In this document: piece after piece, positions 1-8,933 of the stretch
Numbering within the stretch: the first letter of the stretch is position 1
Layout: the number at the start of each line of letters is the position of its first letter
Origin: JBQKLI01 sp012798975
Lineage (GTDB): Bacteria > Bacillota > Clostridia > Tissierellales > Peptoniphilaceae
NCBI RefSeq assembly: GCF_052116305.1
Contig: NZ_JBQKLI010000012.1
Coordinates: forward strand, 1 to 64,000
Length of the DNA stretch: 64,000 nt
Direction of reading: 5' to 3'
Made by a program: the position numbers and the translations under genes
The notes under the pieces: model-generated
The model's input: only the letters and a program-made list of their open reading frames with translations
Databases searched by the model: none
Told to the model about the DNA's origin: nothing

Positions 1-33
1 ATCCGTGAATTCTCTACGCTTTCTTTTAGCCAT
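1..33 (-). CDS. Start of a transposase-like ORF (runs off the window)
   Basis: An ATG at 33 on the minus strand has an AAGGAG ribosome binding site 8 nt upstream and opens a frame reading MAKRKRREFTD before leaving the window. A basic start followed by R-x-F-T-D is typical of OrfA proteins of IS3-family transposases, which carry a helix-turn-helix for terminal-repeat binding. Eleven residues are too few to prove the family. Confidence 0.4.
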   Translation of the reverse strand, partial: MAKRKRREFTD

Positions 34-104
34 ATTCAGATTCTCCTTAGTCTTATTGTTTTAATTTTATATGACCTTAAGAAATCTGTCCAACTAAGTG
101 TAAC
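1..104 (-). mobile_element. Edge of a probable IS3-family insertion sequence (partial)
   Basis: The left edge holds the beginning of a minus-strand gene (position 33 downwards) and, outside it, a GTTGGACAG motif at about 86-94 on the minus strand, of the kind found in terminal repeats of IS3/IS150-type elements. The element seems to end near 97-110, exactly where the reading frame of the neighbouring integrase begins, so it probably interrupted that integrase. Only one end is visible, so no inverted-repeat partner or target duplication can be checked. The IS3 assignment is inference. Confidence 0.4.
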
Positions 105-110
105 CTATCC

Positions 111-724
111 AATATAGGAAAGACAAACGCTGAAGAAATGAATATATGGTCTTTAGAAGAATTTAACAGTTTTGTAGAAAACGTAAAGGACAAACCTTTA
201 TCTTATTTTGGTTTTCATCTGTTTTTCTGGACAGGTTTAAGAGTTGGTGAATTGCTGGCTTTAACTTGGAATGATATTGATCTAGAGAATAAAATCCTTC
301 ATGTTACTAAGTCCTATCAAAGAATTAAGGATAAAGACGTCATTACAGACCCTAAATCCCCTAAGAGTATCAGGGATATACCTTTGACAGAAAACACCAT
401 AAAACAAGCGTATGAAGTTAAAAAACAGGTATACAAACCTAAGGACACAGATAGAATATTCCAATTACAAAAAGATTCTTTCATCATGAAATAGAAAGAG
501 GCAGCAAGAAAGCCGGATTTGAAAAAATTAGAATCCATGACTTAAGACATAGTGACGCTAGTATGCTGATTCATTTAGGAGTAAATCCCGTCGCTATCGC
601 TAAAAGATTAGGTCATGATAAGGTAGAGACTACACTTAATACGTATTCTCATCTATATCCCAAAGATGACACAAGAACCGTTGACTTATTAGAGGAATTT
701 GATAAAAATAATAAAATCAAATAA
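111..724 (+). pseudogene. Broken tyrosine recombinase (phage/ICE-type integrase)
   Basis: This is the catalytic half of a tyrosine integrase of the Tn916/phage type. The first part (frame of 111 onward, NIGKTNAEEMNIW, then TGLRVGELLAL with the first catalytic Arg) ends at a stop at 494. The rest continues in another frame from about 473 to 724 with HDLRHS (His, Arg), LGHDKVETTLNTYSHLY (His, Tyr nucleophile). The frame changes at an A5 run at 469-473. The usual N-terminal SAM-like and AP2-like arm-binding domains are missing; upstream there are stops and what looks like an IS end. The catalytic residues survive, but no intact protein can be made from this copy. It lies 80 bp from the 3' end of guaA, a known integration site for genomic islands. 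Confidence 0.9.
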
Positions 725-756
725 ATTAGTACGTTTTTAGTACGCTTTAGCAAATA

Positions 757-799
757 AAAAAGGCTACAACCGTTGATATAACTAGGTTGTAGCCTTTTT
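757..799. terminator. Bidirectional terminator between integrase remnant and guaA
   Basis: A perfect 15-bp inverted repeat (757-771 with 785-799, core GGCTACAACC) around a 13-nt loop, bordered by A runs on one side and T runs on the other, so it can serve both converging genes. Confidence 0.9.
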
Positions 800-804
800 G
801 TGTT

Positions 805-1746
805 TTATTCGAATTCAATTGTTCCTGGCGGTTTTTGAGTAATATCGTAAAGCACTCGATTGACCTCCGGTACTTCTGCACAGATTCTATCTGAAACTTT
901 TTGAAGGAATTCCATTTCAAATGGATACCATGTTGCAGTTACAGCATCTTCTGTATTGATCGCTCTTAAGAAGATGGTTCTAGAATAGGTGCGTTTTCCG
1001 TCTGTTACACCTGTTACGCTGAAATCAGGCATCGCTGCAAAATACTGCCAAATTTCAGTATCAAGTCCTGCATTCGCTACTTCTTCTCTGAAAATATAGT
1101 CTGCTTCCCTTAAAATATCTAATTTCTCTTTAGATACTTCTCCTAAACAGCGTACGCCAAGTCCTGGTCCCGGGAATGGCTGGCGGTTTACAATTTCTTT
1201 CGGCATTCCAAGCTCACGGCCCACTTCTCTTACTTCTTCTTTATAAAGTGTGCGTAAAGGCTCTACCAGCTCAAAGTTTACGTCTTCTGGAAGCCCGCCA
1301 ACGTTGTGATGGCTTTTTACAATCTCATGTCCGTCTTGACCGCTTTCTGAAATATCAGGATAAATTGTTCCTTGTACTAAGAAGTCGTAGCCCTCTAATT
1401 TTTGCTGTTCTTCTTCGAATACACGGATAAATTCCTCTCCGATAATTTTTCTTTTTTGCTCAGGGTCTGTAATGCCCTCAAGCTTACTTAAGAAACGGTC
1501 CTCTGCATCCACTACAATTAAATTAATATTGTACTGATTTCTGAAAGTTTCTTCAACTTGTTCTTTTTCGCCTTTTCTTAAAAGACCATGATCGACAAAT
1601 ACACAGGTTAAATTATCGCCAATCGCTTCATGCACCAAAACAGCACAAACTGAAGAATCAACACCTCCGGATAAGGCACAAATTGCTTTTTTATCCCCTA
1701 TCTGTTCTTTAATCTCTTTAATACTTTTTTCGACAAATTTTTTCAT
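805..1746 (-). CDS. guaA: GMP synthase, ATP-pyrophosphatase subunit only
   Basis: Converts XMP to GMP by adenylating XMP and displacing with ammonia, the last step of guanine nucleotide synthesis. The 313-residue protein carries the ATP-PPase P-loop SGGVDSS (about residues 26-32), the PFPGPGLGVR motif and the C-terminal dimerisation domain ending KPPGTIEFE. Bacterial GuaA is normally about 510 residues, because a class I glutamine amidotransferase domain precedes this part; here the protein begins directly at the ATP-PPase domain with a good ribosome binding site (AAGGGGGT). No amidotransferase gene is adjacent, since the upstream neighbour is a deacetylase. It must either use free ammonia or a separate GuaA amidotransferase encoded elsewhere, as in archaea. 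Confidence 0.93.
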   Translation of the reverse strand: MKKFVEKSIKEIKEQIGDKKAICALSGGVDSSVCAVLVHEAIGDNLTCVFVDHGLLRKGEKEQVEETFRNQYNINLIVVDAEDRFLSKLEGITDPEQKRKIIGEEFIRVFEEEQQKLEGYDFLVQGTIYPDISESGQDGHEIVKSHHNVGGLPEDVNFELVEPLRTLYKEEVREVGRELGMPKEIVNRQPFPGPGLGVRCLGEVSKEKLDILREADYIFREEVANAGLDTEIWQYFAAMPDFSVTGVTDGKRTYSRTIFLRAINTEDAVTATWYPFEMEFLQKVSDRICAEVPEVNRVLYDITQKPPGTIEFE

Positions 1747-1822
1747 AGAAGAAACCCCCTTTTTACTTTATACATTATATCATACTAATAGAAATCTTGA
1801 TTTATTTTTTTGCAAAAAATAA

Positions 1823-2779
1823 TTATTTCAGTATTCCAAAGGAGTATCCGCTATCTCTCAAATATTGAATAATTTGAGGAAGAGCATTTGCCGTCAACTG
1901 CTTGTTTCCTGCATCATGAAGAAGCACCACAGCCTTGTCTTTGTTTTCATTTTGCTCAAGAGTCGATTTAACATATTTTAATTGTCCGGCAGCTGATGTC
2001 GGTCTCACACTTTTTCTTTCCCCATCTCCTACAAGACAGTTCCAGTCGATCCACTCCATCCCATTGCTGGCAAGAGCCTCTGTAGGTCCTTCCATATTCT
2101 TCCAGGACATATGTCCACCTGGAAAACGAAGTACATGAGTACTAAAATCTTTTCCGAGAATATTTTGCAGCGCTTCATTTGCTTTATTCATTTCTTCTAA
2201 GATGTTTTCAGTATTGCCGGATCTTCCGGGATAAAGCTTATGATAATCATGTGAAAAACTATGAAGGGCAATGCCATGACCGTCTTTAATGATTCTATTT
2301 ACAACATCCTTAACATTTTCTGTCACTCTAGAACCTACTATAAAGAATGTTGCAGGCACATTTTCTTTGTCTAATGTATCTAAAATTTGAGGAGTAATCT
2401 TATTATTGGGGCCATCGTCAAATGTCAAAAAAGCAACTTTCTTGCCATCAGACTCGATTTTGCCTGTCATCATATCGCGGATTTCTTTCGTATCGTAAGC
2501 GTATTTTGAGGCAGCATTGATGTGATTAGAGTTTTTAGCTATGGCTCTTTTCTCTTCTTCTACCTTAGCCTGTTTTTCTTTTTTTGCTTCCTTTTCTTTT
2601 GAAACCAGATTCACCTCTTTGCCAGCGTCCTGTTCTCCTGGGTTTTGCTGATTTGAAGTATTGAGCCCGCATCCCTTAATGATTAAAAATGACATCAGCA
2701 CACAAGCAAATAAAACTATCTTTTTTCTTTTTTCCCTTCTTTTCCTTCGGTTCTTTCTTGCATTCTCCCGATTTGTCAT
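1823..2779 (-). CDS. Membrane-anchored polysaccharide deacetylase (NodB domain)
   Basis: A cell-surface carbohydrate esterase family 4 protein, probably removing N-acetyl groups from peptidoglycan or a related glycan. A very basic N-terminus and one hydrophobic segment (about residues 20-38, ending in K-G-C) anchor it; a lipobox is possible but poor. A charged linker (to about 100) follows. The NodB domain has TFDDGP (metal-binding Asp), HSFSHD (metal-binding His pair), RFPGGHMSW and LLHDAG. The start was taken at 2779, which has AGGAG 8 nt upstream; an in-frame ATG at 2806 has no ribosome binding site. It stands alone, with a terminator beyond its 5' neighbour and guaA downstream. Confidence 0.9.
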   Translation of the reverse strand: MTNRENARKNRRKRREKRKKIVLFACVLMSFLIIKGCGLNTSNQQNPGEQDAGKEVNLVSKEKEAKKEKQAKVEEEKRAIAKNSNHINAASKYAYDTKEIRDMMTGKIESDGKKVAFLTFDDGPNNKITPQILDTLDKENVPATFFIVGSRVTENVKDVVNRIIKDGHGIALHSFSHDYHKLYPGRSGNTENILEEMNKANEALQNILGKDFSTHVLRFPGGHMSWKNMEGPTEALASNGMEWIDWNCLVGDGERKSVRPTSAAGQLKYVKSTLEQNENKDKAVVLLHDAGNKQLTANALPQIIQYLRDSGYSFGILK

Positions 2780-2901
2780 AATACATCTCCTATAATTGAT
2801 ATTCATATAAATACTCTAGTATAACTATTTCTTATGATAGTATATCACTAAAACCTCGATTCAAAATCCAATATATATCAAAGACTTTATGACAAAAAGA
2901 A

Positions 2902-2941
2902 AACACCAGAATATATTACAATCGATTTTCATTCTGGTGTT
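2902..2941 (-). terminator. Terminator of the DUF697 GTPase gene
   Basis: An 11-bp perfect stem (AACACCAGAAT, 2902-2912 with 2931-2941) with an 18-nt loop, followed on the minus strand by TTTTCTTTTT, lying just beyond the stop of the gene at 2955. Confidence 0.8.
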
Positions 2942-2954
2942 ACTGGGGTTTATA

Positions 2955-4085
2955 CTATTGTCTATCTTTCTTGCTTTTTCTTTTGATTAACTGTTCTCGA
3001 AATCTTTCCTTCATAAGTTTATGAATATCCTCGAGCTCCATCTTTCTTCCCAAAGATTCCTGATATGCTATAACCGTAAGGACCTCAATATAACTATAAG
3101 CAAGGGCCATAGTGATAATAGATGCAGTTCCTCCCGAAATCACTCCCCCTACAATCGTACCGGCTCCAGGTATAAATTTTAAAACATTGGCAACGATAGT
3201 CCTTCCTAAAAATGTCGCTCCTCCTGTACCCCCTACAGCAGCTACAATCGATGCAATTTTCTGTTTATCCATGCTGATTCCGAAGATTGCCGTAATATGG
3301 GCAAGCATACCGATCTGCATAGGAACCAATACTGCAGAGTCTGAAAAGGGTATCGGGGTAAATCCTACACCGAAGGTAGTCGTAACATAGCGCTTCGCCC
3401 AGCGCCTGGCGGAATCAGCTTTCTTTTCCAAATCCACTTGCTGGGCATTGTTAAAAGACCCTTCTACCTCTTTCGGCAGATATTTGAAACTCTCTTCCAA
3501 TAATTCTCTAAGCCCAAAAGACGGCAGAACAATATCATCGGATATCTTGTAATCTTCGCTTAGTATAGGAATAACAGCCTTTGCAGTTATATCAAGTCCT
3601 CTTATATATTCTGCCAGTTTTTTTCCATTATCCCCGATGGATTGTGTTAATACTACAACGAGCGGGATGATTTTACCCAAGTCGTTTATAAAATCAATTT
3701 CCATCTCTTCAATCCGTCCGCCGGCTGCATTGATACAATAATAGATCAAATGAATTCCCTCTTCTTCTGGGGAATTATAACTATCTTTTATTGTATCCAG
3801 TATTTCATGGCGCACTTCTTTTTGTACAGAAGGGTCTAACTCCAGCCCTTTAGTATCATAAAGAACTAAGGGGACACCTTCTTTTGTTATTTTTTGCAGA
3901 TGGTCTGTAACCGGCTTTCCAATTCCTGTTTCTGCTATATTTTCACGAAAAAGATTGTTGATTAATGTACTTTTCCCCACACCGGTCTTCCCGATCAGCA
4001 TAATACTGACAGGTTTCATATTTTCAATTTCTTCTTGAGTTTTTTCTAAAATTTCACTGATTATATCTATATCACCATGATTCAT
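2955..4085 (-). CDS. Era-like GTPase with C-terminal DUF697 membrane domain
   Basis: A 376-residue GTPase. G1 is GKTGVGKST (P-loop), G3 is DTKG, and a VVLTQS segment lies where the base-specificity motif would be. The C-terminal half contains FGVGFTPIPFSDSAVLVPMQ and glycine-rich hydrophobic helices, which is the pattern of DUF697 proteins that associate with membranes. The cellular role of such proteins is not well established. The start was placed at 4085, where AGAGGGTG lies 7 nt upstream; the longer frame from 4121 has only a weak site. It is transcribed alone, divergent from the small gene at 4206. Confidence 0.8.
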   Translation of the reverse strand: MNHGDIDIISEILEKTQEEIENMKPVSIMLIGKTGVGKSTLINNLFRENIAETGIGKPVTDHLQKITKEGVPLVLYDTKGLELDPSVQKEVRHEILDTIKDSYNSPEEEGIHLIYYCINAAGGRIEEMEIDFINDLGKIIPLVVVLTQSIGDNGKKLAEYIRGLDITAKAVIPILSEDYKISDDIVLPSFGLRELLEESFKYLPKEVEGSFNNAQQVDLEKKADSARRWAKRYVTTTFGVGFTPIPFSDSAVLVPMQIGMLAHITAIFGISMDKQKIASIVAAVGGTGGATFLGRTIVANVLKFIPGAGTIVGGVISGGTASIITMALAYSYIEVLTVIAYQESLGRKMELEDIHKLMKERFREQLIKRKSKKDRQ

Positions 4086-4205
4086 ATTTTTCACCCTCTT
4101 TGTTAAATTATCTATACCCATTATTATTTTTCTTTAAAAACTGCATAATTCTTAAAATATGGGATATATATAACTAAACATATAAATTTGAAAGGAAGTG
4201 AAATT

Positions 4206-4472
4206 ATGCGCGTTAATCATCCTATTGGACAAGAAGTTTTATTATTGGAAACGAATGAAAGAAAATATTATAAAAATAAAATGAATACTGCAGTCGGCTC
4301 TGTCGATATTTATACAAAAGATCCCTTTGAAATCGAAGCGGGAAACACAATCCTTCGCAGAATTTCTTTTGAAAGCGAAGAAGAGTTCGATGCCTATGTA
4401 AAAAAACTTGAAGAGGGTATTGATCCGTACGAAGGCCATACAAATCAGGAAATCAAAGAAGAAACAGATTAA
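4206..4472 (+). CDS. Small acidic protein of unknown function
   Basis: 88 residues, no membrane segment, no cysteine, strongly acidic C-terminus (EEEFDAYVKKLEEG ... EIKEETD). It starts at an ATG 8 nt after AAAGGAAG; a TTG at 4188 in frame lies upstream of that site and is unlikely. It is followed at once by a strong terminator, so it is a single-gene transcript. I do not recognise the family. Confidence 0.7.
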   Translation: MRVNHPIGQEVLLLETNERKYYKNKMNTAVGSVDIYTKDPFEIEAGNTILRRISFESEEEFDAYVKKLEEGIDPYEGHTNQEIKEETD

Positions 4473-4498
4473 GCGAAGCTTTTAAGCTTCGCTTTTTT
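4472..4498 (+). terminator. Rho-independent terminator
   Basis: AGCGAAGCTT and its inverse (4472-4481 with 4484-4493) followed by six T; it overlaps the stop codon region of the small gene at 4206. Confidence 0.9.
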
Positions 4499-4507
4499 GC
4501 GGATTCT

Positions 4508-4984
4508 TTATTCTTTTGGAAGGCAGGCTTTGCCCACAATATCCCTAACAGCAATTTCATAAACATTTACAGTTTCTAGATTCTTTTCTGTGAATTCAAA
4601 GAAACGCCCTGTCTGATGAAGCATAATTTGATTCAGAGCCTTTTCTTTTTGTATCGGCTCTTTCAAAAGAACTATCTCTCCTTGACCTATAACAGATTGA
4701 TAAAAATATCCGTAATCGCAGCCTTTCGGTCCTGGGTTGAGTCCAATTTCATGATCCATTTCAAAGGCGATTCTAGGATTTTTCTCCCAAACATCTACCT
4801 TATGACCCTTTTTTGCACTATGTATATAAAAAGCAAATTTATCCCCTTCTCGTTTATATCCGAAATTAACGGGGACGATATGAACTGCCTGATCTTCCAG
4901 CATTCCTATGCGTATGGTTTTGCAGTGATTTATGATCTCTTCTATCTTTTCCGGGGTTTTAATTTCTCGATCTTTTCTTCTCAT
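4508..4984 (-). CDS. Pyridoxamine 5'-phosphate oxidase-like flavin protein (NimA-type)
   Basis: A 158-residue split-barrel FMN-binding protein of the pyridoxamine oxidase superfamily, closest in layout to NimA-type proteins: MRRKDREI start, VHIVPVNFGY, FYIHSAKKGHKVDVWEKNPRIAFEMD, CDYGYFYQSVIGQGEI. Such proteins bind flavin and some reduce nitroimidazoles; the natural substrate is unknown. The start at 4984 has GGAGAAATCT directly upstream; the frame extends upstream to 5068 but without a site and into the neighbour. It follows the molybdopterin oxidoreductase gene by about 60 bp and may be co-transcribed. Confidence 0.8.
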   Translation of the reverse strand: MRRKDREIKTPEKIEEIINHCKTIRIGMLEDQAVHIVPVNFGYKREGDKFAFYIHSAKKGHKVDVWEKNPRIAFEMDHEIGLNPGPKGCDYGYFYQSVIGQGEIVLLKEPIQKEKALNQIMLHQTGRFFEFTEKNLETVNVYEIAVRDIVGKACLPKE

Positions 4985-5046
4985 AGATTTCTCCTTTTCT
5001 CCTATTTTATCATATCGATAAAAAAAGAAGCTCCCAAAGGAGCCTC

Positions 5047-7179
5047 TTAAACTTTTTCTATTTCGCAAAGAAGGGCTTTAAATACAGGAAAACCGCTAAT
5101 CGGATCCGTTATATTATCGCATGTAAGAAGGTTTACACAGGCATTTGCCCATTCTTCCTTCTGTATGAAATTTCCTCCCCCTACATTTATTTCTGTATCT
5201 CCTTTTTGCACATCTTCTGTAACTTTAGCATACAAGGGGATTTCTCCTCTTACAGTCTTTAATATAACCTTGTCTCCAGAATTAATATTTCTTTTCTGAG
5301 CATCCTCCGGATTGATCAATACTAAAGGAAGAGGCGACAAATTCGTCAGTTCGGGTATATTTAAATGCTGTGTTCGGAAAGTAGTCTGTATTCTAGCTCC
5401 TGAATTAAAGATCAGAGGATACTTTTTCACGGTCTCTTCATAGTTTTGATCTTCGCTTATAGATGTAAATTTAGGAAGAGGTTCATAGCCATATTCTTCT
5501 AATAGAAGGGACTTGAATTCTATTTTGCCGGATTTCGTTGGAAATCCCTTTTTCCCGTCTTCTCTCAGCAGACCCTTTTCGTATTTTTTATACTGTCTTT
5601 CAGACGGTGCCGGAAAAGAAACACCTTCCGGATGTCCCTTTAGTTTCTCGACCATTTCAGGCATTTCTTCAAAGGCCATTTCCAGCAATTCTTTTTCGTC
5701 TTTAGGATACAGCTCGCCGTATCCCATTCGCTCCGCAATATCATGAAGAATAAACACATTCGGTCTTGACTCTCCGATCGGTTCGATGATTTTTTCCCGA
5801 ATTCTTGCATGGGCGGGATAAGTAACGTAGCTCAAGTCTTCAAAATAAGTGGTAGCAGGAAGAACAACATCAGCATAAAGCATATCCCTTGTAGGGAAAC
5901 GATCGACAGTTACAAAGATTTCAAGATTTTTTAGAGCATTTTCCATTTTTTCAGTATTTGGATAGTTCACACTCATGCAAGCTCCTACATTTAAAAGACC
6001 TGCAATTTTATAAGGCTTCTCTTCCAACACAGCTTGGGGAAACTTCAAAAACTGCGGACTTCCTGTAAGAGCCTCAAACAGCGGATATTCTTCTTTTCCT
6101 ATAGGTTCCGCCTCATAGTCGTTATAAAAAACCGTCTTCATTCGTTTGTTCTTTTTAGCTGTATTCAAAAGAAGTCCCCCAGGAATATCTAGATTTCCGG
6201 CTAAAGCCCATAAGAGGTAGATGCCCCGTATGGTTTGAACTCCGCATTTCGAATACTCCAACCCTGTATAAGTCAACAGTGCTGTATCAGCTTCCGTTAT
6301 TTTTCTAGCCAGACTATAAATATCATCTACTGAAATTCCGGTAATTTCAGAAACTTTTTCAGGAGTATATTCTTTCGCATATTCTCTTAATTCTTCGAAT
6401 CCGTATGTATATTCTTTTATCCAACGGTAATCGTATCGCTCTTCTTTTATAATGATATGCATTAAGGAAAGTATTAGCGCTCCGTCCGTTCCAGACTTGA
6501 TTCTCAAGGATTCTCCCGCAAACTTTGCAATAGGCGAATGATAATGATCTATTACTAAAATAGGCGTTCCTTTTTCTTTTGCAGCTTTAAGCCTTTGATA
6601 CATGAAAGGAGGAGAACCAGCAATAGGATTTGTTCCCCAAACTACAATAAACTCTGCATTCTCCAAATCAGGAGCAATATTTCCCCCTCTAAGCCCGAAT
6701 GTCGTCATCGGAGCGAAGGTTCCGAATGCATTATAGCATAGCGATCCAACGGATCCGTTATTCGGAGAACCTAGCGGTGCAAAAAATCCGGGTCTTGTTC
6801 CGTCTGGGTTTGCAATTTTTAAAAAATCTTCCGAACTTTGTTCAAAGGTTCCCCTTCCCATGTGGCTCGCCAAGGCCTTTGCCCCGTATTTTTCTTTGAC
6901 ATGTTTAAAACCTTCACAAGCTGTATCCAATGCTTCTTCCCAAGTAGCTTCTCTAAAATGCCATTCGCCCTTTTTTCCGTTGCGAATGAGGGGCGTTTTT
7001 AAACGGTCTTTAGAATAAACTATCCCCTCCGCTTTAGATCCTCTTAAGCAGACCGCGGAAGGTTTATGTATTTTTGAAGGACGTAGTTTATAAATTTTCC
7101 CATCTTGAAACTCGATATTAACATTGCATGCACCGGGACAAATTCCGCATATCCCTTCTTTAAATTTTTTGTTGATCAT
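5047..7179 (-). CDS. Cytoplasmic molybdopterin oxidoreductase (DMSO reductase family)
   Basis: A 710-residue molybdenum or tungsten enzyme. The N-terminus has a [4Fe-4S] motif, Cys 11, 14, 18 and 44 (CGICPGAC ... VCLRG). Mid-protein VVWGTNP binds the pterin, and SPNNGSVGSLCYNAFG places a cysteine near where the metal ligand is expected. The C-terminal molydop-binding domain includes ALINPEDA-type and VGGGNF segments. There is no Tat signal, so it acts in the cytoplasm. No electron-transfer or membrane subunit and no cofactor genes lie nearby, so the partner and substrate cannot be named. Start at 7179 is supported by AAGGAG 6-7 nt upstream; ATGs at 7185 and 7203 fit worse. Confidence 0.85.
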   Translation of the reverse strand: MINKKFKEGICGICPGACNVNIEFQDGKIYKLRPSKIHKPSAVCLRGSKAEGIVYSKDRLKTPLIRNGKKGEWHFREATWEEALDTACEGFKHVKEKYGAKALASHMGRGTFEQSSEDFLKIANPDGTRPGFFAPLGSPNNGSVGSLCYNAFGTFAPMTTFGLRGGNIAPDLENAEFIVVWGTNPIAGSPPFMYQRLKAAKEKGTPILVIDHYHSPIAKFAGESLRIKSGTDGALILSLMHIIIKEERYDYRWIKEYTYGFEELREYAKEYTPEKVSEITGISVDDIYSLARKITEADTALLTYTGLEYSKCGVQTIRGIYLLWALAGNLDIPGGLLLNTAKKNKRMKTVFYNDYEAEPIGKEEYPLFEALTGSPQFLKFPQAVLEEKPYKIAGLLNVGACMSVNYPNTEKMENALKNLEIFVTVDRFPTRDMLYADVVLPATTYFEDLSYVTYPAHARIREKIIEPIGESRPNVFILHDIAERMGYGELYPKDEKELLEMAFEEMPEMVEKLKGHPEGVSFPAPSERQYKKYEKGLLREDGKKGFPTKSGKIEFKSLLLEEYGYEPLPKFTSISEDQNYEETVKKYPLIFNSGARIQTTFRTQHLNIPELTNLSPLPLVLINPEDAQKRNINSGDKVILKTVRGEIPLYAKVTEDVQKGDTEINVGGGNFIQKEEWANACVNLLTCDNITDPISGFPVFKALLCEIEKV

Positions 7180-7261
7180 TTCCATCTCCTTTTTCTTTAT
7201 CATCTTAATAGAAATACTATAATGTTAATATTATCGGGTCAAGATAAAAAATTTTGCACAA

Positions 7262-7290
7262 AGAAAAAGAGCAGAGATTTCTCTCTGCTC
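7262..7290 (-). terminator. Terminator of groESL
   Basis: GAGCAGAGA with its inverse (7269-7277, 7282-7290), 4-nt loop, followed on the minus strand by CTTTTTCTTTG. Confidence 0.85.
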
Positions 7291-7300
7291 GAAGTATTTC

Positions 7301-8920
7301 TTACATATATCCCATACCTGGGTTTGGCGGCATAGCCGGCTCATCTTCTTTGATATTTGCAACAGCTGCTTCTGTAGTTAATACCATTGCAGCAACAGAG
7401 GATGCATTTTGAAGTGCAGAACGTGTTACCTTAGTAGGGTCTACGATTCCTTTTTCAAACATATTTACATACTCTTCGTTGTAAGCGTCGAATCCGATAT
7501 CTTTATCTGCTTTCTTTACTTTCTCAACGATAATAGATCCTTCTAATCCAGCATTTTCAGCGATTTGTCTCATCGGCTCTTCTAAAGCTCTTAAGATAAT
7601 CTGAACACCGGTTTTTTCGTCTCCATCAACTTCTTTTAGAAGATCTTCAAGCACTGGAATTACATTAATAAGAACTGTTCCGCCTCCAGGTACAATCCCT
7701 TCTTCTACAGCGGCTCTTGTCGCAGCTAAAGCATCTTCGATACGAAGTTTTCTTTCTTTCATTTCAGTTTCTGTAGCAGCACCTACTTGGATAACAGCTA
7801 CTCCGCCGGATAATTTCGCTAAACGTTCTTGAAGTTTTTCACGATCAAATTCAGACTCTGTATTATCTACTTGAGCCTTGATTTGGTTTACACGATCTGC
7901 AATAGCTGTTTCTTCCCCAGCTCCGTCAACAATAACAGTATCATCTTTGCTGACTCTTACTCTTCTTGCTCTACCAAGCATTTCAACAGTAGCATCTGTT
8001 AATTCATATCCTAAATCTTCTGTTACAAGAGTTGCCCCTGTAAGGATACAGATATCTTCAAGCATTTGTTTTCTGCGGTCTCCAAAACCTGGAGCTTTTA
8101 CAGCAACACAATCGAATGTTCCACGGATTTTATTAAGAACTAAAGTCGCCATCGCTTCTCCCTCTACATCATCAGCAATAATAAATAGAGGTTTTCCTAC
8201 TTTTACGATTTCTTCTAATAATGGAAGAATATCTTGAATACTTGTTACCTTTTTATCTGTCACAAGAATATAAGGTTCTTCCATTTCAGAGACCATTTTT
8301 TCTGTATCAGATGCCATATAAGGAGATACATATCCTCTATCGAACTGCATTCCTTCTACAACTTCAAGATTTGTTCCCATACTTCTTGACTCTTCTACAG
8401 TAATAACGCCGTCATTTGTTACTTTTTCCATTGCTTCCGCAATTAGTTTTCCTACCTTTTCATCCGCTGCAGAAATAGAAGCAACTTGAGCGATCGCTTC
8501 GCTTGTTTCAACAGAATGAGATAATTTTGTGATCTCTTCTACTGCTCTTTCTACTGCTTTTGTGATTCCTTTTTGAAGAACCATAGGATTCGCTCCGGCA
8601 GCTAAATTCTTTAATCCTTCGCGAATAATCGCTTGAGCTAAAAGTGTAGCTGTTGTTGTGCCATCCCCTGCAACGTCATTAGTTTTCGTTGCAACTTCTT
8701 TCACAAGCTGAGCACCCATATTTTCGAAAGGATCTTCTAATTCGATTTCTCTCGCAATTGTAACTCCGTCATTTGTAATAAGGGGAGAACCGAATTCTTT
8801 ATCTAATACGACATTTCTTCCTTTTGGTCCTAATGTCACTTTTACAGTATCCGATAATTTATTGATTCCAGCTTCCATTAACTTTCTGGAATCTTCTCTA
8901 AATTTAATTTCTTTTGCCAT
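7301..8920 (-). CDS. groEL: Chaperonin GroEL (Hsp60)
   Basis: 539 residues, MAKEIKF start and a C-terminus ending in the flexible MPPNPGMGYM tail in place of the common GGM repeat. The ATP-binding signatures TLGPKGRNV and DGTTTAT are present, as is the conserved AAVEEGIVPGGG. It forms the tetradecameric folding chamber with GroES in the cytosol. The ATG at 8920 follows AGGAGG closely; the frame extends to 8944 but overlaps the groES end region. It is 13 bp downstream of groES in one operon, with heat-shock repression through the CIRCE element at 9247. Confidence 0.98.
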   Translation of the reverse strand: MAKEIKFREDSRKLMEAGINKLSDTVKVTLGPKGRNVVLDKEFGSPLITNDGVTIAREIELEDPFENMGAQLVKEVATKTNDVAGDGTTTATLLAQAIIREGLKNLAAGANPMVLQKGITKAVERAVEEITKLSHSVETSEAIAQVASISAADEKVGKLIAEAMEKVTNDGVITVEESRSMGTNLEVVEGMQFDRGYVSPYMASDTEKMVSEMEEPYILVTDKKVTSIQDILPLLEEIVKVGKPLFIIADDVEGEAMATLVLNKIRGTFDCVAVKAPGFGDRRKQMLEDICILTGATLVTEDLGYELTDATVEMLGRARRVRVSKDDTVIVDGAGEETAIADRVNQIKAQVDNTESEFDREKLQERLAKLSGGVAVIQVGAATETEMKERKLRIEDALAATRAAVEEGIVPGGGTVLINVIPVLEDLLKEVDGDEKTGVQIILRALEEPMRQIAENAGLEGSIIVEKVKKADKDIGFDAYNEEYVNMFEKGIVDPTKVTRSALQNASSVAAMVLTTEAAVANIKEDEPAMPPNPGMGYM

Positions 8921-8933
8921 ACTTTTTAACCTC

